Of a DNA stretch of 64,000 bases, positions 1-12,167 are shown piece by piece; the first letter of the stretch is position 1; each line of letters begins with the position of its first letter. This DNA comes from Brachypodius melanocephalos (taxonomy: Eukaryota > Chordata > Aves > Passeriformes > Pycnonotidae). The stretch spans positions 515,434 to 579,433 of the forward strand of contig VZSR01000245.1 in assembly GCA_013398615.1 (NCBI GenBank), written 5' to 3'. The notes below the pieces were generated by a model. That model did not search any database. It was not told where the DNA came from and saw only the letters and a program-made list of their open reading frames with translations. A program made the translations under genes and the position numbers.

Positions 1-3000
1 CCAGTGCACTCTTACAGAGATATGCAAAGAAAGGTAAAGTTCACAGGAAAGTTCCTAAAACAACTCTGAGTAACTAAAATTCTTTTGAAAGATTCACTTC
101 CAGAAAGCAAATAGTAGGAAAAACATCAAATCGTAAGTTTATTTGCAATAATTATTTAGTCACCTTTTGATTCTGGTAACACAAAAGAAAAATCAAAATA
201 CATTTTTCAGGTAACAGTAGGACTTAAAAAAATTCTCTGTTTAGAAAAATAATCATCACTAGGACAGTTACACTGTCAAAACATGCTTCTAAAGCCTTAT
301 TTTGGTATTTTAATATAGACTTGGATTAGAAAGCAAGGTCGTAGTATTGACAGATTCCAAACATTACTCTGCTAATATGACTGATAATTAAAAATTGTAC
401 TTCAATCTGATGGTTAAAAACTATCCAAATATTAGCAAATGTCATCATTTAATGTAGTCCCACCACAAACTTTATCCTACATGTGCAATATTTTTGTATT
501 TTATTTAACATCTATGTACTCTTCACTGGCTAAATTAAACTAATTTTTTGCTAATTTTTATAATCACCTAATTTTAAAGAACTTCAGGTGTTCTGTTTCT
601 GTCATGTTCTTTACAAATATAAACAAATATAATGTGTCAAAATTTTAGCTTCTGTACCATTGACAGCTTAATTTTGTTTGTACCTTTTTCTCTCTTTAAC
701 TTCCTTGAGACATCAAAATCTTTTACGAAGAACAAATCCGTCTTTTTCAAGGACATTTCAGAGCAGTTAACATCAACAAAGGTCAGTATTCAACCCTTCT
801 TTCCAATCCCCTAAACTTAGAATTCTCCCAATCAGGAGAATGCCTAAAATTCACAATCCAGACCACCTTCTTAACTTAGCAGAAAATTCAACACCCATGA
901 AATATTAGGTATAAGACCAATTTAACGAAGAATTTTCCTGTTTGGGAAAAAAATATTTGTTAGCACTGCAATTCAAAAGTTTTCAGATGTTACCTGCTAC
1001 AAAGATTGCCTTTCCACAGATGCACATGTCCAGTATCCTTTTCCATAACTCCCATCACTACTTTCGAGCTGCCAAACTCAGATTGCAGAACTCCAAACAT
1101 TTATTTATGTATAATTTGGCACCTACAGCCAATTTATCAACTTCACTTTCTGTGCAGCCAAGTGAACAAGTCTCAGTCTTACTCCTGCCAGCCATACATC
1201 TTGCAATGTGGTGTGAGGAAAAATTGCTGTAACTTTAGGCACACACTCTGAGAACATCCTTCCCCATCTAGACAAGCTGTACTCACAGCGTGCCTCCATT
1301 CTGCTAATACCCTGCCCCTTGATGCCTGCAGGAAAACTTTCGGTATCTCTTTCCTTTTCTGTCACAAGCATTAATTTCACACTGACTGCAGCAGTCAGTG
1401 TCCATACAAAGACCTCAAGAAGAAATGTCACTCACACAGAATTTCAGAGGTTTTTAGGGATGATTAAAAGCTTTATTAGAGAGAGATCTTCACAATCAGG
1501 TATTCCCTTGCTGCTTCAGGGCATATGGCAGAAAAGAAAATTTCTCATGGGAACTTGGATTTTGTTTAATTTTTCAGATAAACTTTAACAAACAAAATTA
1601 TTTCAGGTACTAATTGCTAATGATTCTGACCAGTCTTCAGATAGTCTTTTCTGGCAAAAAAAAAAACAAACCAAAACAAACAAACAAAAAACAAACAAAA
1701 CAAAACAAAAAAACCCAACTTGTCAGGTTGCTAGAGAGCGGAGAAATAAGTCTATTACATATTTTCATTTTCTTCCAAATGGATTATTAAAATCAAGCAG
1801 AAAAGAATTGGGTCATTTTATGCTATCCTTTTGAAACATGTTTTGCTACCTTTTCACATATCAAACAAATTACTAGTTTGTAACACATAAAAGCATCTGA
1901 GAAGTTCAGGAGTTCTGAAGGTTTATGTTTTTAGGGGAGCCGCTGGTTTTAGTTTTTAACATTACTCTTCAATATTTTACTGATTTCAAAGACAGATATT
2001 CCAAGCAGCATCAAGAAGTGGGAAAACATCATCAAAGCTCCTTAAAAAGTTTGTATTCTATGATTAATTTAAGAGTTCGTATGCTTTGCCAACTTTATCT
2101 ATGATAGACTGGGAAAAAAGGAGAGAAAAGTTTGGGGAAAGTAAAGCTAGGGAAAATTAGAGTACTAATCACTGAGGTACTCTAGAAAAGATTTAAATAA
2201 ATTCAATCTTACCTTTGTGGCTTTGAATCTAAGTTCTTTTTCGTATGAATTTTTTTTCTGCTGAAAGCACCATTCACTTTGTCCTTTGGACAACCTGAGG
2301 TTTTCAGTGCATCAGTACCATTATTTTATATTGAATTTGTATGAATATATGTAGCTGTCCCTTTTTATATTTTTTAGTGCTATTTAATAGAAAATAGGGC
2401 TTTTTACATACTTTCTACAGGAGGGTAAAAAAAATTTCTCCTCTCTGTATCTTTTATATCTTCCTTGTAGAAGGTAATTCAAAAGCAGCTGTATCAGAGG
2501 AGAGACTCTTTCCATTGTTGACCCTGGAATGTCAATGAAAGCTCATTCATGATTTCCTTTCTGTGCCATAAGGAAACATAATTTGTAGACCTACCTTCCA
2601 AGGAAATGAAAGACTGTATCTCTGTAAAAGATACTGCTGATGAAAAGGGAGTGTCTAAGACATCTCAGTATAAAACATAAATTTTAATTCACTCACAAAA
2701 CAAAATCTAGTTATTGTAATCCCAGAAGTGATTCGAAAATGTAATAAAACACTGGAAATCACAGGAAAAGTCAGCTTTTTTGATCTGGGAACACTATGCC
2801 AAGGATATGCAATCTTTTCAGATAGCCTCTAAGAACAAAACTCCATTTGTCTTTTAGCAGTGGTTTTAGCTCCTGAAGACAAACACCAACCTTGTAGACT
2901 TTGGGACAGTTAGAAAATCATGTTCTGTTCACATTTAACCTAACACCCTCCCAAACTTGAGGTCTTGTTCTGTCTGGAGTTTGGTATTTTAACACTTAAG

Positions 3001-3690
3001 TTTTGCTTTTTAAAGGATATTTTTAGCCCACTTTTCACCTATTTAAAATTATATAGCACCTAAAGAAAAAGGATAAAAAAAGTGCCAATTGTAAAGCTAA
3101 TACATTTTTACCACACAAAGCTGAAAACCACATTTATAATAATCTTGACTGTGTCATAAATAAGATTACTCTGACCATAGATCTCGAGTCTGAGTCTTCT
3201 ATGGGAAAATAATTGAACCATTCTTCACCCATGTCAACAGGATAGTGCTGCTATGTACACTTGGGCCATGCTCAGCTGTGCTGAACACACATCCCTGAGG
3301 AAGCCAAAGCCCATCACTGCCTGTGCTGTGAACCTGACCCGCACAGGCGGGCAGCAGCCAAGCCAGAGCCCTGGCAAAGCAAAGGCTGGCAAAGCAGCGC
3401 TGTCCTGACTGCGAAGATGCTGGCTGATGTAGGGAAAAGGAAACTCCTGATTGCCCTTGGGAAGGCTTTCTCCTCTCAGCAAATGACTCCCGGCACCTGC
3501 ACAGGCTTTCCCACCTCAGCTCACAGACCAAACCAAGGAGACACAACGGGCCCTTGCTGCCCATGGCCAGCTGGTAAGCATAGGTGGCTTTACCCTCACC
3601 AGAGCTCAGTCAAACCCCAACTTGACTTTCTAGACAGAGATGCTAAAGGGATTCCCCTGAGGAAAAGCCTCTTCCCCGCAGCTCTCCACA
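1..3690. other. 5' intergenic flank, AT-rich, no gene seen
   Basis: This is AT-rich sequence upstream of the CpG island. The open frames in it are short (about 120 codons or fewer), overlap on both strands and match no protein family I recognise. The only repeat I can name is an A/C-rich simple repeat at 1656-1714. From about 3300 the base composition climbs toward the island. Distal enhancers may be present but cannot be recognised without a cross-species alignment. Confidence 0.6.
1656..1714. repeat. A/C-rich simple repeat (AAAC-like)
   Basis: An uninterrupted adenine run passes into irregular AAAC and AAAAC units for about 60 bases. Similar tracts recur at 26293, 42523 and 55991. It could be a decayed poly-A tail of a retroposed element, but I see no recognisable element body next to it. 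Confidence 0.85.
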
Positions 3691-3810
3691 CCAACCCACC
3701 CTTGCCATGGCGCCAGGCGCTCCTTTCGGGAGAGCGGCTTCTCCCCGCCTACAGCTGCGCTCCATAGAGGAGTGAGCCTCCGCCGGCCACTGCCGGGGGC
3801 GATACACCGC

Positions 3811-4007
3811 GGCCGGGTGCGGGGACAGGGGCTAACACGCGGCCGGGTGCGGGGTCGAGCGATAACCGCAGTCGGGTGCGGCGTCCGGCGCTGACTCCCA
3901 ACCGGGTGTGGGGTCGAACGATAACCCCCGGTCGGGTGCGGGGTCGGACGATAACCCCCGGTCGGGTGCGGGGTCGGACGATAACCCCCGGCCGGGTGCG
4001 GGCTCGA
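3811..4007. repeat. 30-bp GC-rich minisatellite, about 6.5 copies
   Basis: A core of the form CCGGGTGCGGGG (or TCGGGTGCGGGG) recurs with its central C at 3814, 3844, 3873, 3903, 3933, 3963 and 3993. The period is therefore 30 bases, with one 29-base step. Each unit ends in a variant of CGATAACCCCC. The copies at 3931-3960 and 3961-3990 are identical, whereas the left-hand copies are diverged, which is the usual sign of recent expansion at one end. Because 30 is a multiple of three, the array produces repetitive open frames on both strands. I regard these as artefacts. The array sits 450-650 bases upstream of the exon 1b start codon. Confidence 0.93.
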
Positions 4008-4125
4008 TGGGGCCACCCCTCACAGGAGGCACGGCGCCCCCCAGCGGCCCGGCCACGCCTCCCCCCAGCCCGCGGCCGCTGCCCGAAGCCCCCGCGCCCC
4101 CCGCCCGCGCCCCCCCCGCCGGCGC

Positions 4126-4133
4126 TGATGTCA
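4126..4133 (+). promoter_or_regulatory. CRE/ATF-like octamer
   Basis: TGATGTCA differs by one base from the palindromic cAMP response element TGACGTCA. It lies in the CpG island about 330 bases before the exon 1b start codon. Its position makes CREB/ATF/AP-1 family binding plausible, but one octamer in GC-rich DNA is weak evidence. Confidence 0.35.
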
Positions 4134-4226
4134 CATCCGCCGCCCGCTCCCGCGCCCGTCCAGCCGCGCTGGCTCCGCCGTCTCCCGGGCCCAAAGTTTT
4201 GCGGTGGGCTGGCCGGGGGGAGGGGA

Positions 4227-4236
4227 GGGGCGGGGT
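4227..4236 (+). promoter_or_regulatory. GC box (Sp/KLF-type)
   Basis: GGGGCGGGGT is a textbook Sp1-type GC box inside a longer G-rich run (about 4214-4247), 230 bases upstream of the exon 1b start codon. This is a typical placement for a TATA-less CpG-island promoter. Confidence 0.5.
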
Positions 4237-4317
4237 GGGACGGGGCCGTGGAGCCGCTCCGCCAGCTCGGGCAGCGCCGTCCTCGCCCGCCCTCCCCGCG
4301 CCGAGGCTGCCCGCGGA

Positions 4318-4425
4318 ATGAGCGTCCCCCGGGCGGCTGCCGCTGCCGCCTCCACTCGGGCTCCGGCGGGCGGGCAGAGAGCGCGGCTGCCGGCGCGGTC
4401 GCTGGGGCGGGAGCGGAGTGAATGA
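4318..4425 (+). other. upstream ORF in the exon 1b leader
   Basis: An ATG at 4318, with G at -3, opens a 35-codon frame ending in TGA at 4423-4425, which is 39 bases before the OLFM3 start. Its stop overlaps a second, poorly placed ATG at 4422 (an ATGA overlap). The frame of that second ATG runs across the main start codon and would hit a TAG soon after the splice into exon 2. If transcription starts upstream of 4318, ribosomes would meet both before the main ATG. The peptide is Ala/Arg/Pro-rich, resembles nothing I know, and is not proposed as a functional protein. Confidence 0.35.
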
Positions 4426-4464
4426 CCGAGAGGAGCGTCGCGGAGAGGCAGCCCCGGCATCAGG

Positions 4465-4533
4465 ATGCGGGCGGCCGCCAGCATCCTCAACCTCCTGCTG
4501 CTGTCCTTGCTGGCCGGCCTCGATCCTTCCAAG
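4465..4533 (+). CDS. OLFM3: OLFM3 alternative first coding exon 1b (signal peptide, 23 codons)
   Basis: The exon encodes a short leader, MRAAASILNLLLLSLLAG followed by LDPSK. It has an Arg near the start and a long Leu-rich core, a classic secretion signal. The ATG has A at -3. The exon ends on a complete AAG codon followed by donor GTAGGA, so it joins in phase 0 to exon 2 at 41350. That splice gives a 458-residue olfactomedin-3. From memory of the family, OLFM3 has two alternative N-termini, and this leader matches the shorter isoform. It differs from exon 1a in being in a CpG island 32 kb further upstream. I am confident because of the phase, the donor and the leader sequence. Transcript evidence would be needed to place the 5' UTR. 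Confidence 0.9.
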
Positions 4534-7500
4534 GTAGGAGCCGGCCGGGCAAGTTCGCAGCGGCGGAGCCTGTCCGCACACGGCGTATGCGGTAGCGGGC
4601 GATGCGCCGGATGGCTCCGGGGAGAGGCGGGTGCGTGTCCTTGGCTGTCTGAGCGGCCGGCAGGGAGAGGAGACCTCGCGTCGGGAGCGGCCGGCCCCGG
4701 ATCCCGGCGTGGCGGCCCGGGCCGGGGCGCGGTGCGCAGCGGGGCACAGATACCGTGCAGCGGGGCCCTGGGCCGGGCGCGCAGGGAAGGGCAGGGTCGG
4801 GCACACCGCAGCTGCCCACGGCCCCCGGCAGCAGCCCTGGCTCGCAGGAGCTGAGCCGTGTCCGCCGCAGAGGGCCGGGGCTGCCGTGCCCGGTCGCTGT
4901 CCAAGGCCAGTCGCTGTCCAGCGCAAACCAGCGGTGATCCATCCCGCTCCAGGCAGGCAGGCGTTTATAGCGCTGGGTGACTGCACCAGTTCTGGGGAAG
5001 CAGCGAGGCGCTGGAAGCAGGAATCGACGGCCTCCGACTGGAAATAAATTTGTTTAGAGTGAAACTGAAGGCGTCACGTGAAGACACTGAATTTAGTACT
5101 ATAGCCACGCTCTGGGCTGCTGCAGTTCTGATATTTACAAATGTGTTCAAGTCGCCAAGAGATCGTAGCTGAAATTGAAATAATGGTAAATAAACAATAG
5201 GTTTTAGCCATGCAGCCTGGCTGGTGAAGGAGGTTTCAGATTAAGTCATTTAGAAAACCGGAATTGCACTCTACCACTTACGAGCAGTGTTGACTGAAAG
5301 CAGGTCTGCAGATGGCTCTAGTGCTGTATTTTATTCGTATAGAACTAGTCTCATTTGTCGGGTTTTTTTGTGGCATACGGTTTTGTAACTGTGAGTATTA
5401 TAAAAACGTGACAAGAGAAAACATTGCTCTAGTATTGCAGTCCATTACCAGCAGCACTCCGTACCGTGTCGCCACAATTTATATTGCATGGTGGTGAATG
5501 TCATATTAATGATATCAGTTAGGTACCAGGCAACCATGTGAGGCAATGCTCAGCTCCTCTGGCAGGTTTTTCATTTAAAATAAAGATACTAATCCGTACA
5601 TACACAAATGTGTGCTGAATGTCCAACAGTATGGAAGGGATGCTTCTCTTTAAAAACAAAACCAGAACCTAAAGAGCGATTCAGTGGAAATCTGATTTAC
5701 AGCTGCAGTATTCTGAGTGCTTTTCAATCAGTAAGATACAGTGACAACTTAAAAAAGCAGGAGGTGATAGAGGATTAATAACATTACCTAAGAAATTAGT
5801 TATATCAGTTCTATTAAATAAGAGCTTATTTGAAAGTATTAGGTATTGCTGTGCCTGTAAGGAGACTCGTCAGGCAATGCACACACAGGAGTTTCACATC
5901 TGTGTGAATAGCAGCACATGGTCTCATTTTAACTAAAGGTTTCCACACTCTTATTTTCTTGATTTTTCTGTCTTCCATTATACTTAGCAAGATCTACTTA
6001 AAAGACTGCATAAAAGCAGAAAAAGCAAATTTATGTCCACAGGATAGTAAAACTACTAATGAAACAAACAGATCTGGCAGAACAGTTCTTTTTAGTTCAG
6101 ACCTCAAAATAACACTGGGGAAAAAATGTTCCATTTTCTGTCTCTGTCACCATCCAGCACTGAAAAACAGGATGAGGCACTGGAATGAAATGGCACAAAT
6201 GAACTTTGGAAACTTTGCTTCTAGCCCTTTTTGCTGTGGCAAAGCTGCAGAGGGCATGAAAATGCCCTTTTATTCTTCACTCTGTGTGACATTTTCAGAG
6301 ATACTCAGATGTTTTTGCCAGGCTCTTTTGACTTTGTCAAGGGTCAGAAATAAAAAAAGATCAAATGTCCTTAAGATTACATTAAAATTAGAAATCTGGT
6401 TTTTATCAGAGTGAACTGTGTTTTCATAAATTAAAAAAGGGAGACCAAGTGGATCCTACATCACATTAAACATAAGAAGGTGCCACATGGCAAACAGTAA
6501 TTTAATTTTGTTGACTATGAACAATATATTTCATATTTCTGTGGAAAATTATATATGTAAAAATTTTAACAACATTTTTCTATCAAAAAAGTACAAGTTC
6601 TGACTGAACACACTTCAGAAATGGAACTATTGCTCAATTATTTATACCTTGATTTTTGCTAAATTGAAATAGAATAATAATTTTCTGCCTTACAGATTGG
6701 GAAGCAAATCTGTGATATGAACCTAATTGTAGGAAACAAGGGGATAGTAAATTCTATCTTTTCCAGAAAGAATTGTGCAGTATGCTCATGCCTAGAAAGA
6801 CAACTTTCTATGTGCCCTTGACACTCACAAACTATCTAGCATATGGAGATGAATCACAACAAATATTTCTGGTATACACAATACATTTCTAGTCATGTCC
6901 TACATAATTTTCAGGTAATAATTTATTTTATTGATCAACTGTTTTAAAATAATGACTTGGGGAGTAAAAAAGTCTTTCATTTAGTACCAGGCTGTCACTG
7001 AGTCAAGACTGTTGCCTTCAGGCACTCTTATTATGACAGAGATGTTGTGCTCAACTTGCTCAGTTATTTACTGATAGTAAAGTGTTTAAGTATCGCCATC
7101 TTATGGTAAAATACGTAACAAAAATTTATATATCATTTATTCCCCAATCTCTGAAACATTAAGATTTTATTTCAACCATAGTAATTTATTGTCCGTGCTC
7201 TTGAATCCTTTCTTTTAAGCTTGGTATAAAATATTCATCAACTGTAGAAATTCTTCTTTAACAACTGGAAGGCTGCTCACTAATGATAAATTTTAACACA
7301 GTGCTTATTACCGAATTTCAATTTAAGGTAATTATTAAATGTTATATTTGTTGACTTTATTCTATTTTTTTCTCTGTATTTACATAGGAAAATTTTAAAA
7401 AATTACCTATGATAATATATTTCATTAAAGATTTATTTCCAACAGGGTGGCTAGACATTCAGCAGAAAGCCAGCTACAGTGAAAGGATTTGGATAGAAAA

Positions 7501-10500
7501 TCTTCCTTTCTCCTCCTCATAAGTGCAGTATCTTGAAAGAAGGAAACATCCAGTATTGGGAAATTTCTAAGAGTTACTGCTAGATGGCATCTCTGTGCTG
7601 CTTTTCTCCACCCAGAGTTTTCTGTAATGCCCTTCACAGTATGTAAAATGGACTTCTTTTATAAGGGTTGCTTTGCTGACCGTCATTTGATAATCACAGT
7701 GGTATAATCAAGTAAGCATTTTGTAGTGTGATAAAGCTGCTCCACATGGAAATCAAGCTCAGCATTTTTCAAAGTCTAGATGGCATTTTGTACGTTTAAT
7801 TTTGGAAATCTAAATAGAACTGATAAAAAGTGTTCATGTTTCAGTGCAGTTAATGACCTTAAGGCCTTTAAATTTTGTAATGGTTTTATATTAGAAATCT
7901 ATTTATTTTCCATTGTTTGCATTTTGCAAAAAGTATTTCAGAAAATGACTTCCAAGTACAATCCCAGACAGAAACTAAGTACAGTATTATTGAGGACAGT
8001 TACAGAAAGGAACTGTGATTTATATTCATTGCATGGGATAATAGGATGGTTGGGAATATTAACATTATGAAACAAAAGGTGGTTTGAAGTCGGTCATCTG
8101 TTTTTGAATGCTTAAACGTTGCATCCTTGGAATGGCTGTGTTTCTAGATTTTAAAACCCTGTGATTTTCACACATAATCAGACTATACAGATAGCCACTA
8201 AAATCTTTATTTTTTCCCAGATTTCAAGAACTTATAAGTAGGAAGAGTGCACTGCTTTAGTGCTGGTTAGCAATACAAATTAATTTGTCCCTACTGCAAG
8301 AATTTATAAGAATACTATGTACAGCAAAGTGTTACCACAATAAACTATTTTACTGAATATATGACTCATAGGAGTACAATATACTGCTAAATTATATCTT
8401 GTTACCTTCTTGGAAATGAATTTATTTTGTTTACAGTATTGGTAGTTAGTCAGTGTGAAAATCATTCATAATTATTTAACTTCCAAGGTTTAAGAATGCT
8501 CTAAATCATTAATTGCTGGCTGTGGTCAAGTCTCACTTGGTATCTGCTCTCCTATTTCTGAGGAGTGTGACTCAATAGCCATTGAAGAACATCCATTCAC
8601 TATCAATATGGCCTGGGCTCTCTCCCAGGTGTCATTCCAGGTATTTTACTCTCACTGTAGTAACTTCAGTCAATATGTTAAGACCTAAGATTGTAGTTAA
8701 CACTCCTTGTTCTTCCTGCAGTAATCAACCTTTCAGTCCTGGGAAAAATGGATGCTTCATGTATTTCTGCTTTATCTACACTCAATGACATATATACACT
8801 ATTACATTATATAAAATAACAGAAAGGTATTCACTGCATCATTTTAAGTAACACATATTAAGATCTTGGAAGAGAAAATATGCAAAAACACACGTGAGTG
8901 GCATCTGCATGAGTGCTAACTCCCCTGTTGCTATCAGATATCAAGTGATTTTTAAGGTCTTTTTAAAACTGTTGATGCTATGGAGAGAGGTCTTTTTTTT
9001 CCCCCTCTGGTTAAAAACTGATTCCTCTCTTGCTCAAGGCTGTTTTGACTTCTACTCATTTGAATGCACTCAAAACTAATTATATATGTTATACAAAATG
9101 TCAAAAATAGTTGTATATGTATACATATACACAGACAGACATATCCTCACAGGAAACAATTATTTTTCCAGTAGAGGCATATTGCCTTCAGGTAACCAGG
9201 CTTCCACCTTTCTTCTGTGTTTGGCCAAGTCATAAGCCAGTGAAACAGAATCAATTTACTAACTCTGCAAAGAAGAAAATGCTGAAGCAGAGAAGGCAAC
9301 TGTCAGGAACAAGAAATGCAGTATTGAAGCTATTAAAACAACATCAGCTCTAAAAATGGTGTTTCCAGTTGGCTGCAGATTGAACACAGTTGTGTTAAAA
9401 TTGCAAGTTCAAATACGTGAAATTCATAAGGGACCTATTAAGAAATGAACAGGAAGTCTTCAGAGAGGCCCAGTCTATTTGGGGCACTGAAATCCTGTTT
9501 TTCAGAACTGCAGTATGACAGTAATGGTCCAGGGCATCACGTTGGCATTCTTAGTGAATCTTGACTGGAAGCCAGGGAAAATTCAAAGCCATTCTGTAAA
9601 TCTTTGCAGCAGGAATGTGGGACAAGTCCTCACAAGGACCATCTCTCACAAGAACAGCAATCTATCCTACTCTTTCACTCCACAAGGCAGTAGATTTCAT
9701 ATCTAGGACCAAACCTAGAGAAAGCAAAGACTTCGTGTGTCTGGGTTTGAGTACAGAATTCTTCTCATGAGAGAATTCAGAAATAGTGGAAAAGTAACCT
9801 TAATTTCAGAACTTCTTGGATTTACCCAGAATTCCAGACCAGATCTATTATTCACATGTTTTTAAATCAAGATATGTGACCCAAGCACATTGTTCTATCC
9901 ACATTAATCATTCCACCTAAGAACCTAGCCAGCAGAGGTTTTAGTGCTCTAAGTCAATTCAAAACCAGAAATACAGTAGCAATACATACTATTCTTGAAA
10001 GTACTTTGAAATTTATCTGGAACATGACTTATGTGACAGCATTACTTCCAAGATTCAGTGACGCTTCACTCTAAGCATGGACTTCACTCTAAGCAGCTTC
10101 CAGTTTTTTCCTTAGTGACTCAAAGAAAACTGACCTTCTATCAGCAGCATTATTTACTAGAACACTTGAAACTATTTCAAAAACATTGCTATTTTTATTG
10201 TCTTTAATTCCTGACATTAGGGGGCTTAAAAGTCTAGACATGGTTTTATTTGGAATTGAAGAATTTACATTTTTGTCTTAAAGAGATACCAAAATGCAAA
10301 ATAACAAGGCCCCCTGTATAGATTATTTTATCTCCATTCCATCCTGTTTGGAATAGGACTAAAAGATTTTTTAATAAATAGAGAAACAACTGATGTATCA
10401 GATAAAAAAAGTTATACCGTTTGTCTAGTTAGGTGTGTGTTGTCTAAAACTAGGTGATCTCTAGTATTCATCTTTACTGGCCAGCTTCTAAAGATGGTTT

Positions 10501-12067
10501 CCTAATAACTGCTTTTCTGACAACAGGACTGATTCATACCAATTAACTAAATATACCACAAAACATGTGCCTGCCTAGGAAAGGAAACAGCACGAAATAC
10601 AAGCAGCTGACATTGAGAAGTAACTGTATCAATGGATATGGGAGTGTACACAATAATTTGAACTGAAAAGTTCATGGTGGAATACTTTGCTTTCATACTA
10701 TGCTATGCTGCCTTCAGCTTCTTGACAGATGTTTGCACATCACAAAAGCTAAAGAAACAACCAGGTATATTTTTCGTAAGTTAGTTAACGGTCTTAAATT
10801 GGAATTTGAGTTATAGCCAAAAGGAGGTTGAATACCAGGCCTATGGACATGGCATTTTGTAAATTCCTACCCAGCTGCTTCTGCAGCTATGTCTTTTCAC
10901 AAGAAAGAAAAACATTTTATGTAATTACTCATAAAATATGCAGTCCTCTTTATTTAAAGCATTTTTTTCCTCAAGAGGAATTAAAGAAACTTTCTTATTC
11001 TGACCTCTTCTGAGCCTTTTTCAGACTTTCAAATCACTTAAGTAACTAACCTAAAGCAGCCCCAGATAACACAAATGCAGTGTTTTTCATCCTGATTCCC
11101 CTGAAGAACAGTCATCTGTCTGCTGCACTGCCTTCTAACCAAACAAATCCTTGTAACTGTGATTTAATGATTCTGTTTACTTGTTTCACTGAAAAGCATG
11201 TATCAGTCAGCATAGCAACAGCCTAAGCAAATTCTGAGAACAAGTAATTCTGAGAACAGGTAGCCCTCTTCACTGCTTAGGGTTTTGGGAAATAGTGATT
11301 GCGCTCCTCAAGCTGTAAAGTAACCTATAAGGGGGCAACCAGAATAACTGGAAAAAACTAACTCCATTCTGAGAACTGAGTGAACTATCTTATTAAGTGC
11401 CATTCATAACATGGTGAATATTATTATTAAATTATTGGGGCATGTTATTAAAAATAGTTTATAAAAGAGTTTCATGGACTTCCTTTCTTAGAACCACAGC
11501 TAGAGGAATATACTTCAAAATGTGTTTCAGTGTATCCCTTTCAAGGAGACAACTAAGCACAGAAGGGGTTTTTTGTGTATGAAATTGTAAATGCTATTTG
11601 AGTTTGGACTTCAGATTTAAAATCAGATTTCCACAAATATGAACTGCATAGAATACATTAATACTTGTGATGACAGCAAATATTATTGATCTGAGATCTC
11701 AAACACAAACCTATCACACCCTTCCTTACTCATATTATTTGTGATTGTTCAGTCTCAGCCTCCCTACTACAATTTTTTTTGTATTCTTTTTGTATAACCT
11801 CCTACATATTATTCAAACTATTCTACCTTCTTATAATAAGACTGTGCATTTTCAATAAATAATATTGGGATGTTTTTCCCAAGAAAATACGTAAAAGGCA
11901 GTGTAGTTGCAACAAACTATTGTACTGAGTAACCAACAGTACACAGAGTAGATGATGGTACAAAAAACGTAGATCCAGTCCTGAAACCAAGTGTGTGACA
12001 GGTTTGCATTTATAGTGAGATGACAGATCAATATTATTTGCGGTCATCACAGGTGTTTCTGGGCACT

Positions 12068-12167
12068 NNNNNNNNNNNNNNNNNNNNNNNNNNNNNNNNN
12101 NNNNNNNNNNNNNNNNNNNNNNNNNNNNNNNNNNNNNNNNNNNNNNNNNNNNNNNNNNNNNNNNNNN
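12068..12167. other. Assembly gap (100 N)
   Basis: Exactly 100 unknown bases are present. This is the conventional placeholder for a gap of unknown size, so the true distance may differ. It lies inside the long first intron and interrupts no coding exon. Confidence 0.99.

Larger units (their letters stand above)
3700..4960 (+). promoter_or_regulatory. OLFM3: CpG island promoter of OLFM3 exon 1b
   Basis: This is about 1.25 kb of very G+C-rich, CpG-dense sequence in an otherwise AT-rich window. It covers the distal first coding exon. Within it I see a GC box (4227-4236), a CRE-like octamer (4126-4133) and a 30-bp tandem repeat (3811-4007). I see no TATA box in front of the exon, which fits a dispersed CpG-island promoter. 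The transcription start cannot be fixed from sequence alone, but it must lie upstream of the start codon at 4465, most likely between about 4150 and 4440. The boundaries given are by eye. Confidence 0.85.

Noticed and set aside
3630..4016. Minus-strand 128-codon frame with repeats rich in His, Pro, Thr and Gly over the CpG island
   Set aside because: It is the translation of a 30-base (multiple of three) minisatellite, and similar repetitive frames exist on the opposite strand. There is no domain and no splice or start context that favours a protein.
3832..4986. 384-codon minus-strand frame, the longest in the window
   Set aside because: GC-rich DNA has few stop codons by chance. The product is an Ala/Pro/Arg/Gly-rich low-complexity sequence crossing the minisatellite and the antisense of OLFM3 exon 1b.
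5959..6414. 151-codon frame in the first intron
   Set aside because: The residues resemble no protein I know, composition is that of the surrounding AT-rich intron, and there is no sign of splice sites or promoter.
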